The notes beneath the pieces were generated by a model that saw only the letters and a program-made list of their open reading frames with translations, had not been told where the DNA came from and made no database searches. Positions 43,554 through 51,121 of a DNA stretch of 64,000 nt are shown piece by piece. Position 1 is the first letter of the stretch. Every line of letters begins with the position of its first letter. Both the position numbers and the translations under genes were made by a program. Source of the DNA: Streptomyces sp. NBC_01451 (GTDB lineage Bacteria; Actinomycetota; Actinomycetes; Streptomycetales; Streptomycetaceae); assembly GCF_036227485.1 (NCBI RefSeq), contig NZ_CP109479.1:3410001-3474000 (forward strand). Reading direction: 5' to 3'.

Positions 43554-44339
43554 ATGACCATCCTGAGGAAATCGATCGCAGCACTGTCGGCAGCCGCGGC
43601 CACGGCGGCCACACTGCTCGCGATACCCCCCACCGCCTCGGCGACTCCCGCCCCGCACAAGACGTTTGCGCGGGAGAACTTCGACCGGCTTCCCCTCGGC
43701 CCGGTCACCGCCGGCCGCGGCTGGACGACGGACACCTCCAACGGCACCCTGACCGTCACCCCGAGCTCGACCGGCAAGGGCCGCGAACTCCGCATCCGTA
43801 CGCAGGGCAACGGCCGCGCGTTCGTCGTCTTCCCCGACCTCGCCGCACCCGGCAACAGCTACTGGGCCCGCCTGCGCCTGCGCGTGGACGCGTTCCCCAC
43901 GGCCCCCGACTGGGCCCACTGGACGATCGCGGAGGCCTCCGGCGCCGACTCCCCCACCCTCGTACGTCCGTTGGGCGGTCAGTACGCCCCCACGGACAAG
44001 GGCAACTTCTGGGGCGTCGGCTCCGACCTTGGCCCGACGGGCGACTGGACGTCGTGGAAGACGTCGGCACCGGCGGTGGCGGACGGGTGGCAGTGCGTGG
44101 AATTCCATCTGGACGCTGCGGACAGCCGGGTCACGGTGTACTTCGACGGGGTCGAGCAGTCGGACCTGACGGTCTCCGCCCAGAGCCACGGCGGCGCCCA
44201 GGACTCCGACTTCGCCTTCCCGACGTTCGACAAGCTGAAGCTGGGCTGGCAGTTGTACCAGGGCGACCCGACTCCGCCTTCCTACGACGTGCGGATGGAC
44301 GACGTGGTGGTGGGTTCGGGGCGCGTGGGCGGGTGTTGA
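43554..44339 (+). CDS. Secreted Cip1-like beta-sandwich protein
   Basis: A 261-residue secreted protein. Signal peptide about residues 1-31 (SIAALSAAAATAATLLAIPP, cleavage near ASATPA). The mature domain is a single jelly-roll type: FARENFDRLPLGPVTAGRGW, YWARLRLRVDAFPTAPDWAH, WQCVEFHLDAADSRVTVYFD, FDKLKLGWQLYQGDPTPPSY, and ends YDVRMDDVVVGS. The pattern resembles the Cip1/polysaccharide-lyase-like secreted proteins of Streptomyces, which bind or cleave plant or algal polysaccharide; the assignment is moderate. No catalytic residues identified. Monocistronic. Confidence 0.65.
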   Translation: MTILRKSIAALSAAAATAATLLAIPPTASATPAPHKTFARENFDRLPLGPVTAGRGWTTDTSNGTLTVTPSSTGKGRELRIRTQGNGRAFVVFPDLAAPGNSYWARLRLRVDAFPTAPDWAHWTIAEASGADSPTLVRPLGGQYAPTDKGNFWGVGSDLGPTGDWTSWKTSAPAVADGWQCVEFHLDAADSRVTVYFDGVEQSDLTVSAQSHGGAQDSDFAFPTFDKLKLGWQLYQGDPTPPSYDVRMDDVVVGSGRVGGC

Positions 44340-44856
44340 GGCCGCTCTGACCCACGATGAGGGGCGGAGGGTGAAGGGTGAGGCGGGCGGTGGCCTGCCT
44401 TGCCCTTCAGTCCTCAGCCGAGGACGAGGGGGAGGGGGGAGGGGGAGCTTCGCGGCGAGGTCACCGAGGACGGCTGTCTCCGCGTCCGTCGGCGTACGGT
44501 GCGGATCAGCAGCACGTACTCGGAGGACCTCGACGAGATTTCGGCAGGGGCCCGGCGCATGGTGGCCGAAGCACGCGTCCGTGTTCATCGTCGCCAGCAG
44601 CTTCTCGCCGTGCCGTTGCGTCAGTGTGCGGCGCACCGATGTCCGCGGCCGAGAACGACCACGGCCGTCACCGCGTCCACGCCCCGGGCGAACTCGTCGC
44701 CCTCACCGACTCCAGCGGCGCCAAGGTCACCCTTGACGTGGCTGCGACCTCGATGCCGGGCAGTCGAAGCAGACTCCCTGATCACGCACGTCACAGCGCC
44801 CGTCTGCCCGCTCCAGCCTCCCGGGATTCCGCCGACCATCCCCTTACCCTGACGCC
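44340..44856 (+). other. 517-bp gap without a convincing gene
   Basis: Short overlapping open frames occur, and a stretch about 44500-44620 reads STYSEDLDEISAGARRMVAE in one frame and about 44640-44760 GELVALTDSSGAKVTLDV in another. The frame changes and no start-to-stop gene fits. It may be a decayed gene. No repeats or hairpins stand out. Confidence 0.3.
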
Positions 44857-45264
44857 ATGTCAGATGACGAGTCGTACGAACTGCTCGGTTTCGACAACGT
44901 GCTGCTGCCTGTCGGTGAGCTCGCCGAGGCGGTCGCCTTCTACGAGCGTGCCGGGTTCGGTGTCACCGCTCGGGTCGACGAGGCCGGGATCGCCGTGCTG
45001 AGGGTCGGTGCCGAGACCCCGGGGCTGCTGCTGCGGGTCGAGGAGGCTCTCGGGCACCGGGCGCCGCCGTGGGCCTCCCCCCGGATCTGGCTGGAGGTGC
45101 CGGACGCCAAGGCTGCGGCCCGCGCTCTGGCCACGGCCGGCATCACCCCGCTCGACGCCCCGCTCTCCGTGGCCACGGGCTGGACCGTCGAGATCGCCGA
45201 TCCCTGGGGCAACGTCATCGGCTTCACGGACTACACGAAGCGGCCGGAACTCGCGCGGTCCTGA
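44857..45264 (+). CDS. VOC-superfamily (glyoxalase-like) protein
   Basis: A 135-residue VOC protein, possibly a small-molecule-binding or resistance type: YELLGFDNVLLPVGELAEAV, FYERAGFGVTARVDEAGIAV, WASPRIWLEVPDAKAAARAL, TGWTVEIADPWGNVIGFTDY. Candidate metal ligands are not all conserved, since the usual His of strand 1 is replaced (FDNVLLPV). It starts with an ATG at 44857. The whole gene is overlapped on the other strand by the read-through tail of the Uma2-like frame. Confidence 0.85.
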   Translation: MSDDESYELLGFDNVLLPVGELAEAVAFYERAGFGVTARVDEAGIAVLRVGAETPGLLLRVEEALGHRAPPWASPRIWLEVPDAKAAARALATAGITPLDAPLSVATGWTVEIADPWGNVIGFTDYTKRPELARS

Positions 45265-45798
45265 GACGGGTGGTCTTGAGACGGGTGGTCTTGAACCCGG
45301 GCGGCGATTGATCGCCGTCAGGTCGATGTCGATCTCGAAGGGCACGGCCGGTTTGAGGCGGTCGTGGAAGATGCCGGTGAGGGCGTAGGACTTGGTGGCG
45401 GGGTCGAGTTCGTAGACGTAGACGACGGGGAGCCCCTTGTCGTCGTCCTGCTCGACCCGCCAGAAGTGCCGTACCCCGGCCGCCGCGTACTTGCGGGGCT
45501 TGACCTCGCGGTCGCGGTCCCGGGTGTCGGCGGCGGTCACCTCCACCGCCAGGAGAATGTCCCCCGGCTCGTACCAGGTCTGGTCCGGGCCGGTGTTCAC
45601 TGCCTCCGGGAAGACGATGACGTCCGGTTCGGGGCGGTTCCTGGCGTCCAGCTTGACGGTCATGCGCGACAGGACGTCGAGGTCGTCGGCGGTCCAGCCC
45701 TCCGGGGGCGCGATCGGCCAGCGGTACGGCGGTTCGGGGTCGAACCACTCCTCCCGCTCCCCCCGTCCCTCCCGCTCTTCTTCGCGTGCGGCGCTCAT
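44860..45798 (-). CDS. Degenerate Uma2-family (PD-(D/E)XK) nuclease-like gene
   Basis: Residues about 30-165 are Uma2-like: APPEGWTADDLDVLSRMTVK, RNRPEPDVIVFPEAVN, LLAVEVTAADTRDRDREVKP, RKYAAAGVRHFWRVE, and ILAVEV-like ED/ExK catalytic residues are kept. Two defects are visible. About 40 residues that normally lie between ADDLD and MTV (the start of the nuclease core) are missing, so the first catalytic strand is gone. The frame also fails to stop after FEIDIDLTAINRR and runs about 145 codons antisense through the VOC gene. It may be a decaying gene; a functional truncated protein cannot be excluded. ATG 45798 chosen. Confidence 0.6.
   Translation of the reverse strand: MSAAREEEREGRGEREEWFDPEPPYRWPIAPPEGWTADDLDVLSRMTVKLDARNRPEPDVIVFPEAVNTGPDQTWYEPGDILLAVEVTAADTRDRDREVKPRKYAAAGVRHFWRVEQDDDKGLPVVYVYELDPATKSYALTGIFHDRLKPAVPFEIDIDLTAINRRPGSRPPVSRPPVSGPREFRPLRVVREADDVAPGIGDLDGPARGHGERGVERGDAGRGQSAGRSLGVRHLQPDPGGGPRRRPVPESLLDPQQQPRGLGTDPQHGDPGLVDPSGDTEPGTLVEGDRLGELTDRQQHVVETEQFVRLVI
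45262..45291. repeat. Tandem 15-bp duplication
   Basis: TGAGACGGGTGGTCT occurs twice in tandem (45262-45276, 45277-45291), beginning at the VOC stop codon and lying inside the Uma2-like frame, where it reads SRPPVSRPPVS. Such a duplication may have altered the Uma2 stop. Confidence 0.8.
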
Positions 45799-45835
45799 AG
45801 CTGTCCTAACGTCACCAGCCAACCCCGGTCACTAC

Positions 45836-45895
45836 TTGAACGTGTTCAAAAACAGGTCTACAGTCTCCCCCGTAAGAACTTTTGAACGCGTTCAA
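45836..45895 (+). promoter_or_regulatory. Promoter with two TTGAACGYGTTCAA operators
   Basis: TTGAACGTGTTCAA (45836-45849) and TTGAACGCGTTCAA (45882-45895) are perfect or near-perfect 14-bp palindromes 46 bp apart. TTGAAC (45836-45841), 17 nt, TACAGT (45859-45864) forms a good -35/-10 pair, so the first operator covers the -35 box and the second lies just after the expected start site. They are probably bound by the TetR regulator at the end of this operon. Confidence 0.7.
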
Positions 45896-45929
45896 GTCGT
45901 TCAGGGAGCTCGGGGACAAGGACGAACAC

Positions 45930-46337
45930 ATGGACCTCACAGTCGTCGCATACGTCATATACCTGCTGGTCAGCATTGCGCTGACCGTCTGGGTCGCGCG
46001 GACGCTCAGCAGCAACGGGCGGATTTTCCTCTCCGATGTGCTGCGGGGGAACGAGAAGCTCGCCGAGGCCGTCAACCATCTGCTCGTGGTCGGGTTCTAT
46101 CTCGTCAACCTCGGGTTCGTGGCCCTCTATCTGAGCGGGGACGGGGACATCGCCAGCACCCGGGAGGTCTTCGAGGCGCTCTCCACCAAGCTCGGTGTCG
46201 TGCTGCTCGTGCTGGGTGTCATGCACCTCGCCAACGTGTTCGTCCTCAGCAGGATCCGGCGGCGGAGTGTCATGGAGCGGGAGCAGGTGCCGCCCGTCGC
46301 GCCGCAGGGCTGGGTCGCTCCCGCGGCCGGGGCGTGA
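45930..46337 (+). CDS. Conserved membrane protein
   Basis: A 135-residue protein with three membrane helices: LTVVAYVIYLLVSIALTVWV, LLVVGFYLVNLGFVALYLSG, LGVVLLVLGVMHLANVFVLS. A basic segment (RIRRRSVMEREQ) and a Pro-rich tail follow. ATG 45930 has AAGGA upstream; the frame extends back to 45882 but that overlaps the second operator. First gene of an apparent three-gene operon with a DCC protein and a TetR regulator. Function unknown. Confidence 0.75.
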   Translation: MDLTVVAYVIYLLVSIALTVWVARTLSSNGRIFLSDVLRGNEKLAEAVNHLLVVGFYLVNLGFVALYLSGDGDIASTREVFEALSTKLGVVLLVLGVMHLANVFVLSRIRRRSVMEREQVPPVAPQGWVAPAAGA

Positions 46338-46342
46338 CCGGA

Positions 46343-46918
46343 ATGAGCCACATCGAAGCGGTGGGGTCGGGGGACAACACCACCGCCCGCGCGGACCGGG
46401 ACGCCACGGGGGGCGTTCCGGTCCGCCGGCTCACCGTCCTGTACGACGCCGAGTGCGAGCTGTGCACCTTCGTGCGCGGCTGGCTCGTACGGCAGTCGCA
46501 GCTGGTGCCGCTGGAGATGGTGCCGGCGGGGTCCGGGCAGGCGCGGGCGCTCTTTCCCGGCCTCGATCACGCCGCCACCCTCGACGACATCACCGTCGTC
46601 GGGGACTCCGGTCAGGTCTATCGCGGCGCCGGCGCCTGGGTCGTCGTGCTGTGGGCGTTGCGTGAGTACCGGCCGCTCGCGCACCGGTTCACCACCCCGG
46701 CCGGGGCCCGGCTCGCCAAGGGTGCCGTTCTCGCCGCCGCCAAGTGGCGCGGGAGTCAGTGGGGTACCGCCGGGAGTGGCCGCCGTGTGTACCGGCGGCC
46801 CGACGGGTGGTCGTACGATCCCCGCTTCGGGTGGGTCCACCATCCACCGGGCAGCCCACTCAGCAACCCGCCCGGCGCCCCGCCCGGCTGTGGCAGCGGC
46901 ACCTGCTCCACTGGTTAG
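46343..46918 (+). CDS. DCC1-like thiol-disulfide oxidoreductase family protein
   Basis: A 191-residue protein of the DCC family. The defining motif is LYDAECELCTFVRGWLVRQS (about residue 36, DxxCxxC). VPLEMVPAGSGQARALFPGL, DDITVVGDSGQVYRGAGAWV and LREYRPLAHRFTT follow. The C-terminus is Gly/Pro/Cys-rich (PPGCGSGTCSTG). An earlier GTG at 46334 overlaps the upstream stop (GTGA) and could be the true, coupled start. Redox activity is inferred from the CxxC motif. Confidence 0.82.
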   Translation: MSHIEAVGSGDNTTARADRDATGGVPVRRLTVLYDAECELCTFVRGWLVRQSQLVPLEMVPAGSGQARALFPGLDHAATLDDITVVGDSGQVYRGAGAWVVVLWALREYRPLAHRFTTPAGARLAKGAVLAAAKWRGSQWGTAGSGRRVYRRPDGWSYDPRFGWVHHPPGSPLSNPPGAPPGCGSGTCSTG

Positions 46919-46927
46919 GCTCCTTCC

Positions 46928-47779
46928 GTGTCAGCAGCGAAAGACAGCCCCGAGTCCCCTGAGCCCTCCGAGCCATCTGCGTCGTCCGAGTCGGCTGGGT
47001 CGTCCGGGTCCGAGTCCCCGGCGGCCGCCGCTCATGCTCCCGCCAAGAGCGAGCAGACGCGTGCGCTGATCCTGGAGACGGCCATGCGGCTGTTCAAGGA
47101 GCGGGGGTACGACAGGACGACCATGCGGGCCATCGCTCAGGAGGCCGGGGTCTCCGTCGGCAACGCGTACTACTACTTCGGCGGCAAGGAGCACCTGATC
47201 CAGGGCTTCTACGACCAGCTCGCCCGTGAGTACCAGGTGGCCGCGCGGGAAGTCCTGGACCGGGAGACGGAGTTGGAGGCGCGGCTGGCCGGGGTGTACC
47301 GCGCCTGGCTCGATGTGTCCGCTTCCTACCACGAGTTCGCCGTGCAGTTCTTCAAGACCGCCGCCGACCCGAACAGTCCCCTCAGCCCCTTCTCCCCCGA
47401 GTCGGAGCACGCGCGCACGCAGGCCATCGACGTGCACAGGGAAGTGCTCGCCGGGTCGAAGGCCAAGGTTCCGGAGGAACTCCGGGACGTGCTGCCCGAG
47501 TTGATGTGGCTGTCCCAGATGGGCATGGTCCTGTACTGGATCTACGACCGTACGGAGGGCCGTGAGCGCACCTACCGGCTCGCCGCGCGCGGTGCCCGGC
47601 TCACCGCCCGTGGTGTGTCCCTGGCCCGCTTCCGTGTACTGCGTCCGCTCGTCCGCGAGGTCCACGACCTGTTCAGCGACTTCCTGCCGGGGATGACCAA
47701 TGCCCTTCCCGAGGAACCCGGGAAGGGCGCAGGTCCAGGGAAGGACGGAGATCCCGGGACGGGCGAGCGGGCCGAGTAG
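46928..47779 (+). CDS. TetR-family regulator
   Basis: A 283-residue TetR regulator. A 40-residue Ser/Glu-rich N-terminal extension precedes the HTH (ALILETAMRLFKERGYDRTT, then AIAQEAGVSVGNAYYYFGGK). The C-terminal ligand domain includes YHEFAVQFFKTAADPNSPLS and MGMVLYWIYDRTEGRERTYR. It follows the DCC gene by 9 nt. The two TTGAACGYGTTCAA palindromes upstream of the operon are its likely binding sites. Ends convergent with the MMPL gene. Confidence 0.88.
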   Translation: MSAAKDSPESPEPSEPSASSESAGSSGSESPAAAAHAPAKSEQTRALILETAMRLFKERGYDRTTMRAIAQEAGVSVGNAYYYFGGKEHLIQGFYDQLAREYQVAAREVLDRETELEARLAGVYRAWLDVSASYHEFAVQFFKTAADPNSPLSPFSPESEHARTQAIDVHREVLAGSKAKVPEELRDVLPELMWLSQMGMVLYWIYDRTEGRERTYRLAARGARLTARGVSLARFRVLRPLVREVHDLFSDFLPGMTNALPEEPGKGAGPGKDGDPGTGERAE

Positions 47780-47796
47780 GCGGCGCGGAAGGCCAG

Positions 47797-50256
47797 TCAG
47801 TTCACCGCGTCCGCTTCCTCCTCCGAGGACTCCGACGACCCCGAGGACTCCGTCAGCTCCACGTCGTACACCAGCGGGCCGTCCTCCACCGTCACCTGTC
47901 GGGCCCGGGAGCCGTACGAGACCGCTGTCGCCGCCAGCAGGTACGCGCCCGGGGCCGGGACGGAGAGGATGTACGAGCCGTCCGCCAGCGAGGTGACCCG
48001 GTCCAGTTGGCGTCCGCCCTTCGAGCGGAGGGTCACCGTGGCGCCCTCGACCGGCGCGCCCTCGGCGTCACGTACGTAGCCGTGGACCACCGAGGTGCTG
48101 CCCGCCGGCCGGTCGGGTTCCGCTGCCTCCGGCTCCTCCTTCGGTTCCACCGCGAGATGCGGCAGGCGCTTCTCCAGGCCCGCCGGCAGCCACCAGTTGG
48201 AGTTGCCGAGCAGGTGCATCGCGGCCGGCACCAGGGCCGTACGGAGGATGAACGCGTCCAGCGCGACCGCCGCGGCGAGGCCGATGCCCGCCATCGCGCC
48301 CTCCATGTCGCCGCTCAGGACGAAGGCCGAGAAGACGCAGATCATGATCAGGGCCGCGCAGTTGATGACCCTGCTGGTCTCCGCGAGGCCGACGCGGACG
48401 GCCCGTGCGTTGTCCTTCGTGTGGACCCATTCCTCGTGCATGCGGCTCACCAGGAACACCTGGTAGTCCATCGAGAGGCCGAAGAGGAGGGAGAGCATGA
48501 TGACCGGCAGGAACGCCGTGATCGGGCCCTCCTTGCCGATGCCGAGCAGCTCCGTGCCCCAGCCCCACTGGAAGATCGCGACCAGGACGCCGAAGGAGGC
48601 CGCCGCCGCGATCAGGTTCATCAGCGCGGCGGTGAGGGGGACGATCAGGGAGCGGAACGCCACCATCAGGAGCAGGAAGCCCAGCGAGATGATCGCCGCC
48701 ACGAAGTACGGCAGGCGGTCGCCCGTCACCGCCGCGAAGTCCTTGAAGATCGCCGTCACCCCGCCGACGTGGGCCTCCGCCCCGGAGGCCGGGATGACCT
48801 CGTCGCGCAGGCGGTCGATCAGCTGGTCCGTGGCCTTCGACTGGGGTGACGTCGTCGGGACCACCTGGATCACCGTGATGCCCTGGGCCGGGGGCGCCGC
48901 CGCTGCCTGCGCCACGCCCTCCGTCGTACGGATCGTCGCGACCAGCGCGTTCGCGTCGCCCTTGGCCACCACCACCTGGAGCGGGCCGTTGAAGCCCGGG
49001 CCGAAGCCCTCCGCGAGCAGGTCGTACGCCTGGCGGGTGGTCGTCGACTCCTGGTGGTTGCCCTGGTCGGTCGCGCCGAGCCGGATGGACAGGACGGGGA
49101 GCGCGAGGATCAGCATCGCCAGCAGGGCCATCGCGGCGGTGGAGCGCGGGCGCCTTTCGACGTACGACGACCAGCGCGCCGCGAGCCCGCTCGCCTCGGC
49201 CGACTCCGGTCCTGTCACGGCCAGTCGGCGGCGCTGCCTGCGGCTGAGGACGCGCATGCCGAGGAGACCGAGGAGCGCCGGGAGGAGGGTCGTCGCGGCG
49301 AGGACGCTCAGGACGACCGTGAGGGAGGTCGCGATGACCACGCCGTCCAGGAAGCGCATGTTCATCACGAGCATCCCGGCAAGGGCGATGCATACCGTGC
49401 CGCCGGCGAACAGCACTGCTCGGCCGGAGGTGTTGAGCGCCGTCACCGCCGAGTCCTCGGGCTTCATACCGCGCAGGATGCCCCGGCGGTGCCTGGTGAC
49501 GATGAACAGCGCGTAGTCGATGCCGACGCCCAGGCCGATCAACGAACCGAGCAGCGGGGCGACTTCGGGAACGTCGGTGACATGGCTGAGGAGGGAGGTG
49601 GTCATCAGGCCGGTGCCCAGGGCCGCGATCGCGACGACCAGCGGCAGCAGCATCGCGAAGAGGGAGCCGAAGGCGAGGAACAGGACGACCGCCGCGGCGA
49701 GGATGCCGACCATCTCGGCGATGCCGGTGGGCGGTTCCTGCGTCCTGGTGATCGCCTGACCGCCCAACTCGACCTGGAGACCGTCGCGTTCGGCGGACTG
49801 GGCCGTGTCGACGACGTCCTCGACCGTCTTCTTGGGTACGCCGTTCGCCTGCTCGGTGAAGGTGATCTGGGCGTAGGCGATCCGCCCGTTCTCGCTGATC
49901 TGGGCCGCGCCGGCGGCGCCGTCGGCGTACGGGTCGGTGACCTCGCCGACGCCCGCCATCTTCCCGATCTCCGCCAGCTTCGGCTCGATCCGGGACCGTA
50001 CCGACTCGTCGCGTACCGAGCCCTCGTCGACCTTCCACACGACCGTGTCGGTGTCGCCCGCGCTCTGCGGGAAGGCCTTCTCCATCAGGTCGTACGCACG
50101 CGTGGAGTCCGTGTTGGGGAGGGAGAAGGTGTTCGCGTAGTCCGTACCCGCGGCGGAGCCCGCGAAGCCCAGTCCGAACACGGCCCCCACCCATATCAAC
50201 AGGACCACCAGCCGGTGCCGATAGCACCACCGCGCCAATGCCGCCACGCTGAACAC
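47797..50256 (-). CDS. MMPL-family transporter with C-terminal carboxypeptidase-regulatory-like domain
   Basis: An 819-residue RND-type MMPL exporter with two halves of about six helices each. TM1 is HRLVVLLIWVGAVFGLGFAG; the periplasmic loop follows; GVGIDYALFIVTRHRRGILR and FGLSMDYQVFLVSRMHEEWV are the paired MMPL signatures with the transmembrane Asp-Tyr pairs used for proton coupling. The unusual part is the C-terminus (about 720-800): VVHGYVRDAEGAPVEGATVT, DGSYILSVPAPGAYLLAATA, a carboxypeptidase-regulatory beta-sandwich, followed by a Ser/Glu-rich tail. It is divergent from the two-component genes at 50417, which might control it. Substrate may be a lipid or antibiotic. Confidence 0.88.
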   Translation of the reverse strand: MFSVAALARWCYRHRLVVLLIWVGAVFGLGFAGSAAGTDYANTFSLPNTDSTRAYDLMEKAFPQSAGDTDTVVWKVDEGSVRDESVRSRIEPKLAEIGKMAGVGEVTDPYADGAAGAAQISENGRIAYAQITFTEQANGVPKKTVEDVVDTAQSAERDGLQVELGGQAITRTQEPPTGIAEMVGILAAAVVLFLAFGSLFAMLLPLVVAIAALGTGLMTTSLLSHVTDVPEVAPLLGSLIGLGVGIDYALFIVTRHRRGILRGMKPEDSAVTALNTSGRAVLFAGGTVCIALAGMLVMNMRFLDGVVIATSLTVVLSVLAATTLLPALLGLLGMRVLSRRQRRRLAVTGPESAEASGLAARWSSYVERRPRSTAAMALLAMLILALPVLSIRLGATDQGNHQESTTTRQAYDLLAEGFGPGFNGPLQVVVAKGDANALVATIRTTEGVAQAAAAPPAQGITVIQVVPTTSPQSKATDQLIDRLRDEVIPASGAEAHVGGVTAIFKDFAAVTGDRLPYFVAAIISLGFLLLMVAFRSLIVPLTAALMNLIAAAASFGVLVAIFQWGWGTELLGIGKEGPITAFLPVIMLSLLFGLSMDYQVFLVSRMHEEWVHTKDNARAVRVGLAETSRVINCAALIMICVFSAFVLSGDMEGAMAGIGLAAAVALDAFILRTALVPAAMHLLGNSNWWLPAGLEKRLPHLAVEPKEEPEAAEPDRPAGSTSVVHGYVRDAEGAPVEGATVTLRSKGGRQLDRVTSLADGSYILSVPAPGAYLLAATAVSYGSRARQVTVEDGPLVYDVELTESSGSSESSEEEADAVN

Positions 50257-50416
50257 CCCTTGTTCATCAGGTTGGTTGATTCGGTTGGTCCCCCAGGTCC
50301 TGGGGAACAGGATTGGCGGTGACGCGCGGGCGCGGACACCTGGCGGCCATGACTCTCAAGGAACTCCAAAGCGCGAACCGGGTCCGGCTGTCGGTGGCCC
50401 CGCCGATACTGGGGGC

Positions 50417-51121
50417 ATGACGGCTTCAGGCGCAGGGACAGGCACAGGCACCGTGCTGGTGGTGGAGGACGAACCGAGCATCGCGGACGTCCTGGCCATC
50501 GCCCTGCGCTACCACCGCTTCGAGGTGATGGTCGCGGGCACCGTCCGCGAGGCGCTCGCACTCGCCGGGCGCACCCGCCCGGATGTAGCCCTGCTCGACA
50601 TCATGCTCCCGGACGGCGACGGCCGCGCCCTCGGGCGTGAACTCCGGGACCGCAGGCCCGAGTTGGCCCTCGTCTTCCTGACCGCACGGGACGCGCCGGG
50701 GGAGATAGTCGGCGCCCTCGGGTTCGGCGACGACTACATCACCAAGCCGTTCAACATCGACGAGGTCGTCGCCCGCATCACCGCCGTGCTGCGCCGGACC
50801 CGGCCCGCCGACGTGCTGCCCCAACGGCCCCCGCTGCGCTACGGCGACCTGGAGCTGGACGAGTCGACGTACAGCGTGCACCGCTCGGGCGGCACCGTCG
50901 AGCTGACCCCCACGGAGTACGCGCTGCTGCGGTTCCTGGTGCGCAACGGCGGCCGGATCGTGCCCAAGGAGCAACTCCTGCGGCACGTCTGGCAGTACGA
51001 GCACACACCGCCCGAATCGACCGTCGTCGAGACGTACATCAGCTATCTCCGGCGCAAGCTCGACGCGCTCGGGCCGCCCGTGATCACCACCCGGCGCGGT
51101 GTCGGATACGGGCTGGCATGA
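50417..51121 (+). CDS. OmpR/PhoB-family response regulator
   Basis: A 234-residue regulator: receiver domain with VLVVEDEPSIADVLAIALRY and phospho-acceptor Asp61 in LLDIMLPDGDGR, Lys in YITKPFNIDEVVARI, then a winged-helix DNA-binding domain (LELDESTYSVHRSGGTVELT, then KEQLLRHVWQYE). Start at ATG 50417. Its stop overlaps the kinase start (ATGA). It is divergent from the MMPL exporter, the obvious candidate target. Confidence 0.93.
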   Translation: MTASGAGTGTGTVLVVEDEPSIADVLAIALRYHRFEVMVAGTVREALALAGRTRPDVALLDIMLPDGDGRALGRELRDRRPELALVFLTARDAPGEIVGALGFGDDYITKPFNIDEVVARITAVLRRTRPADVLPQRPPLRYGDLELDESTYSVHRSGGTVELTPTEYALLRFLVRNGGRIVPKEQLLRHVWQYEHTPPESTVVETYISYLRRKLDALGPPVITTRRGVGYGLA

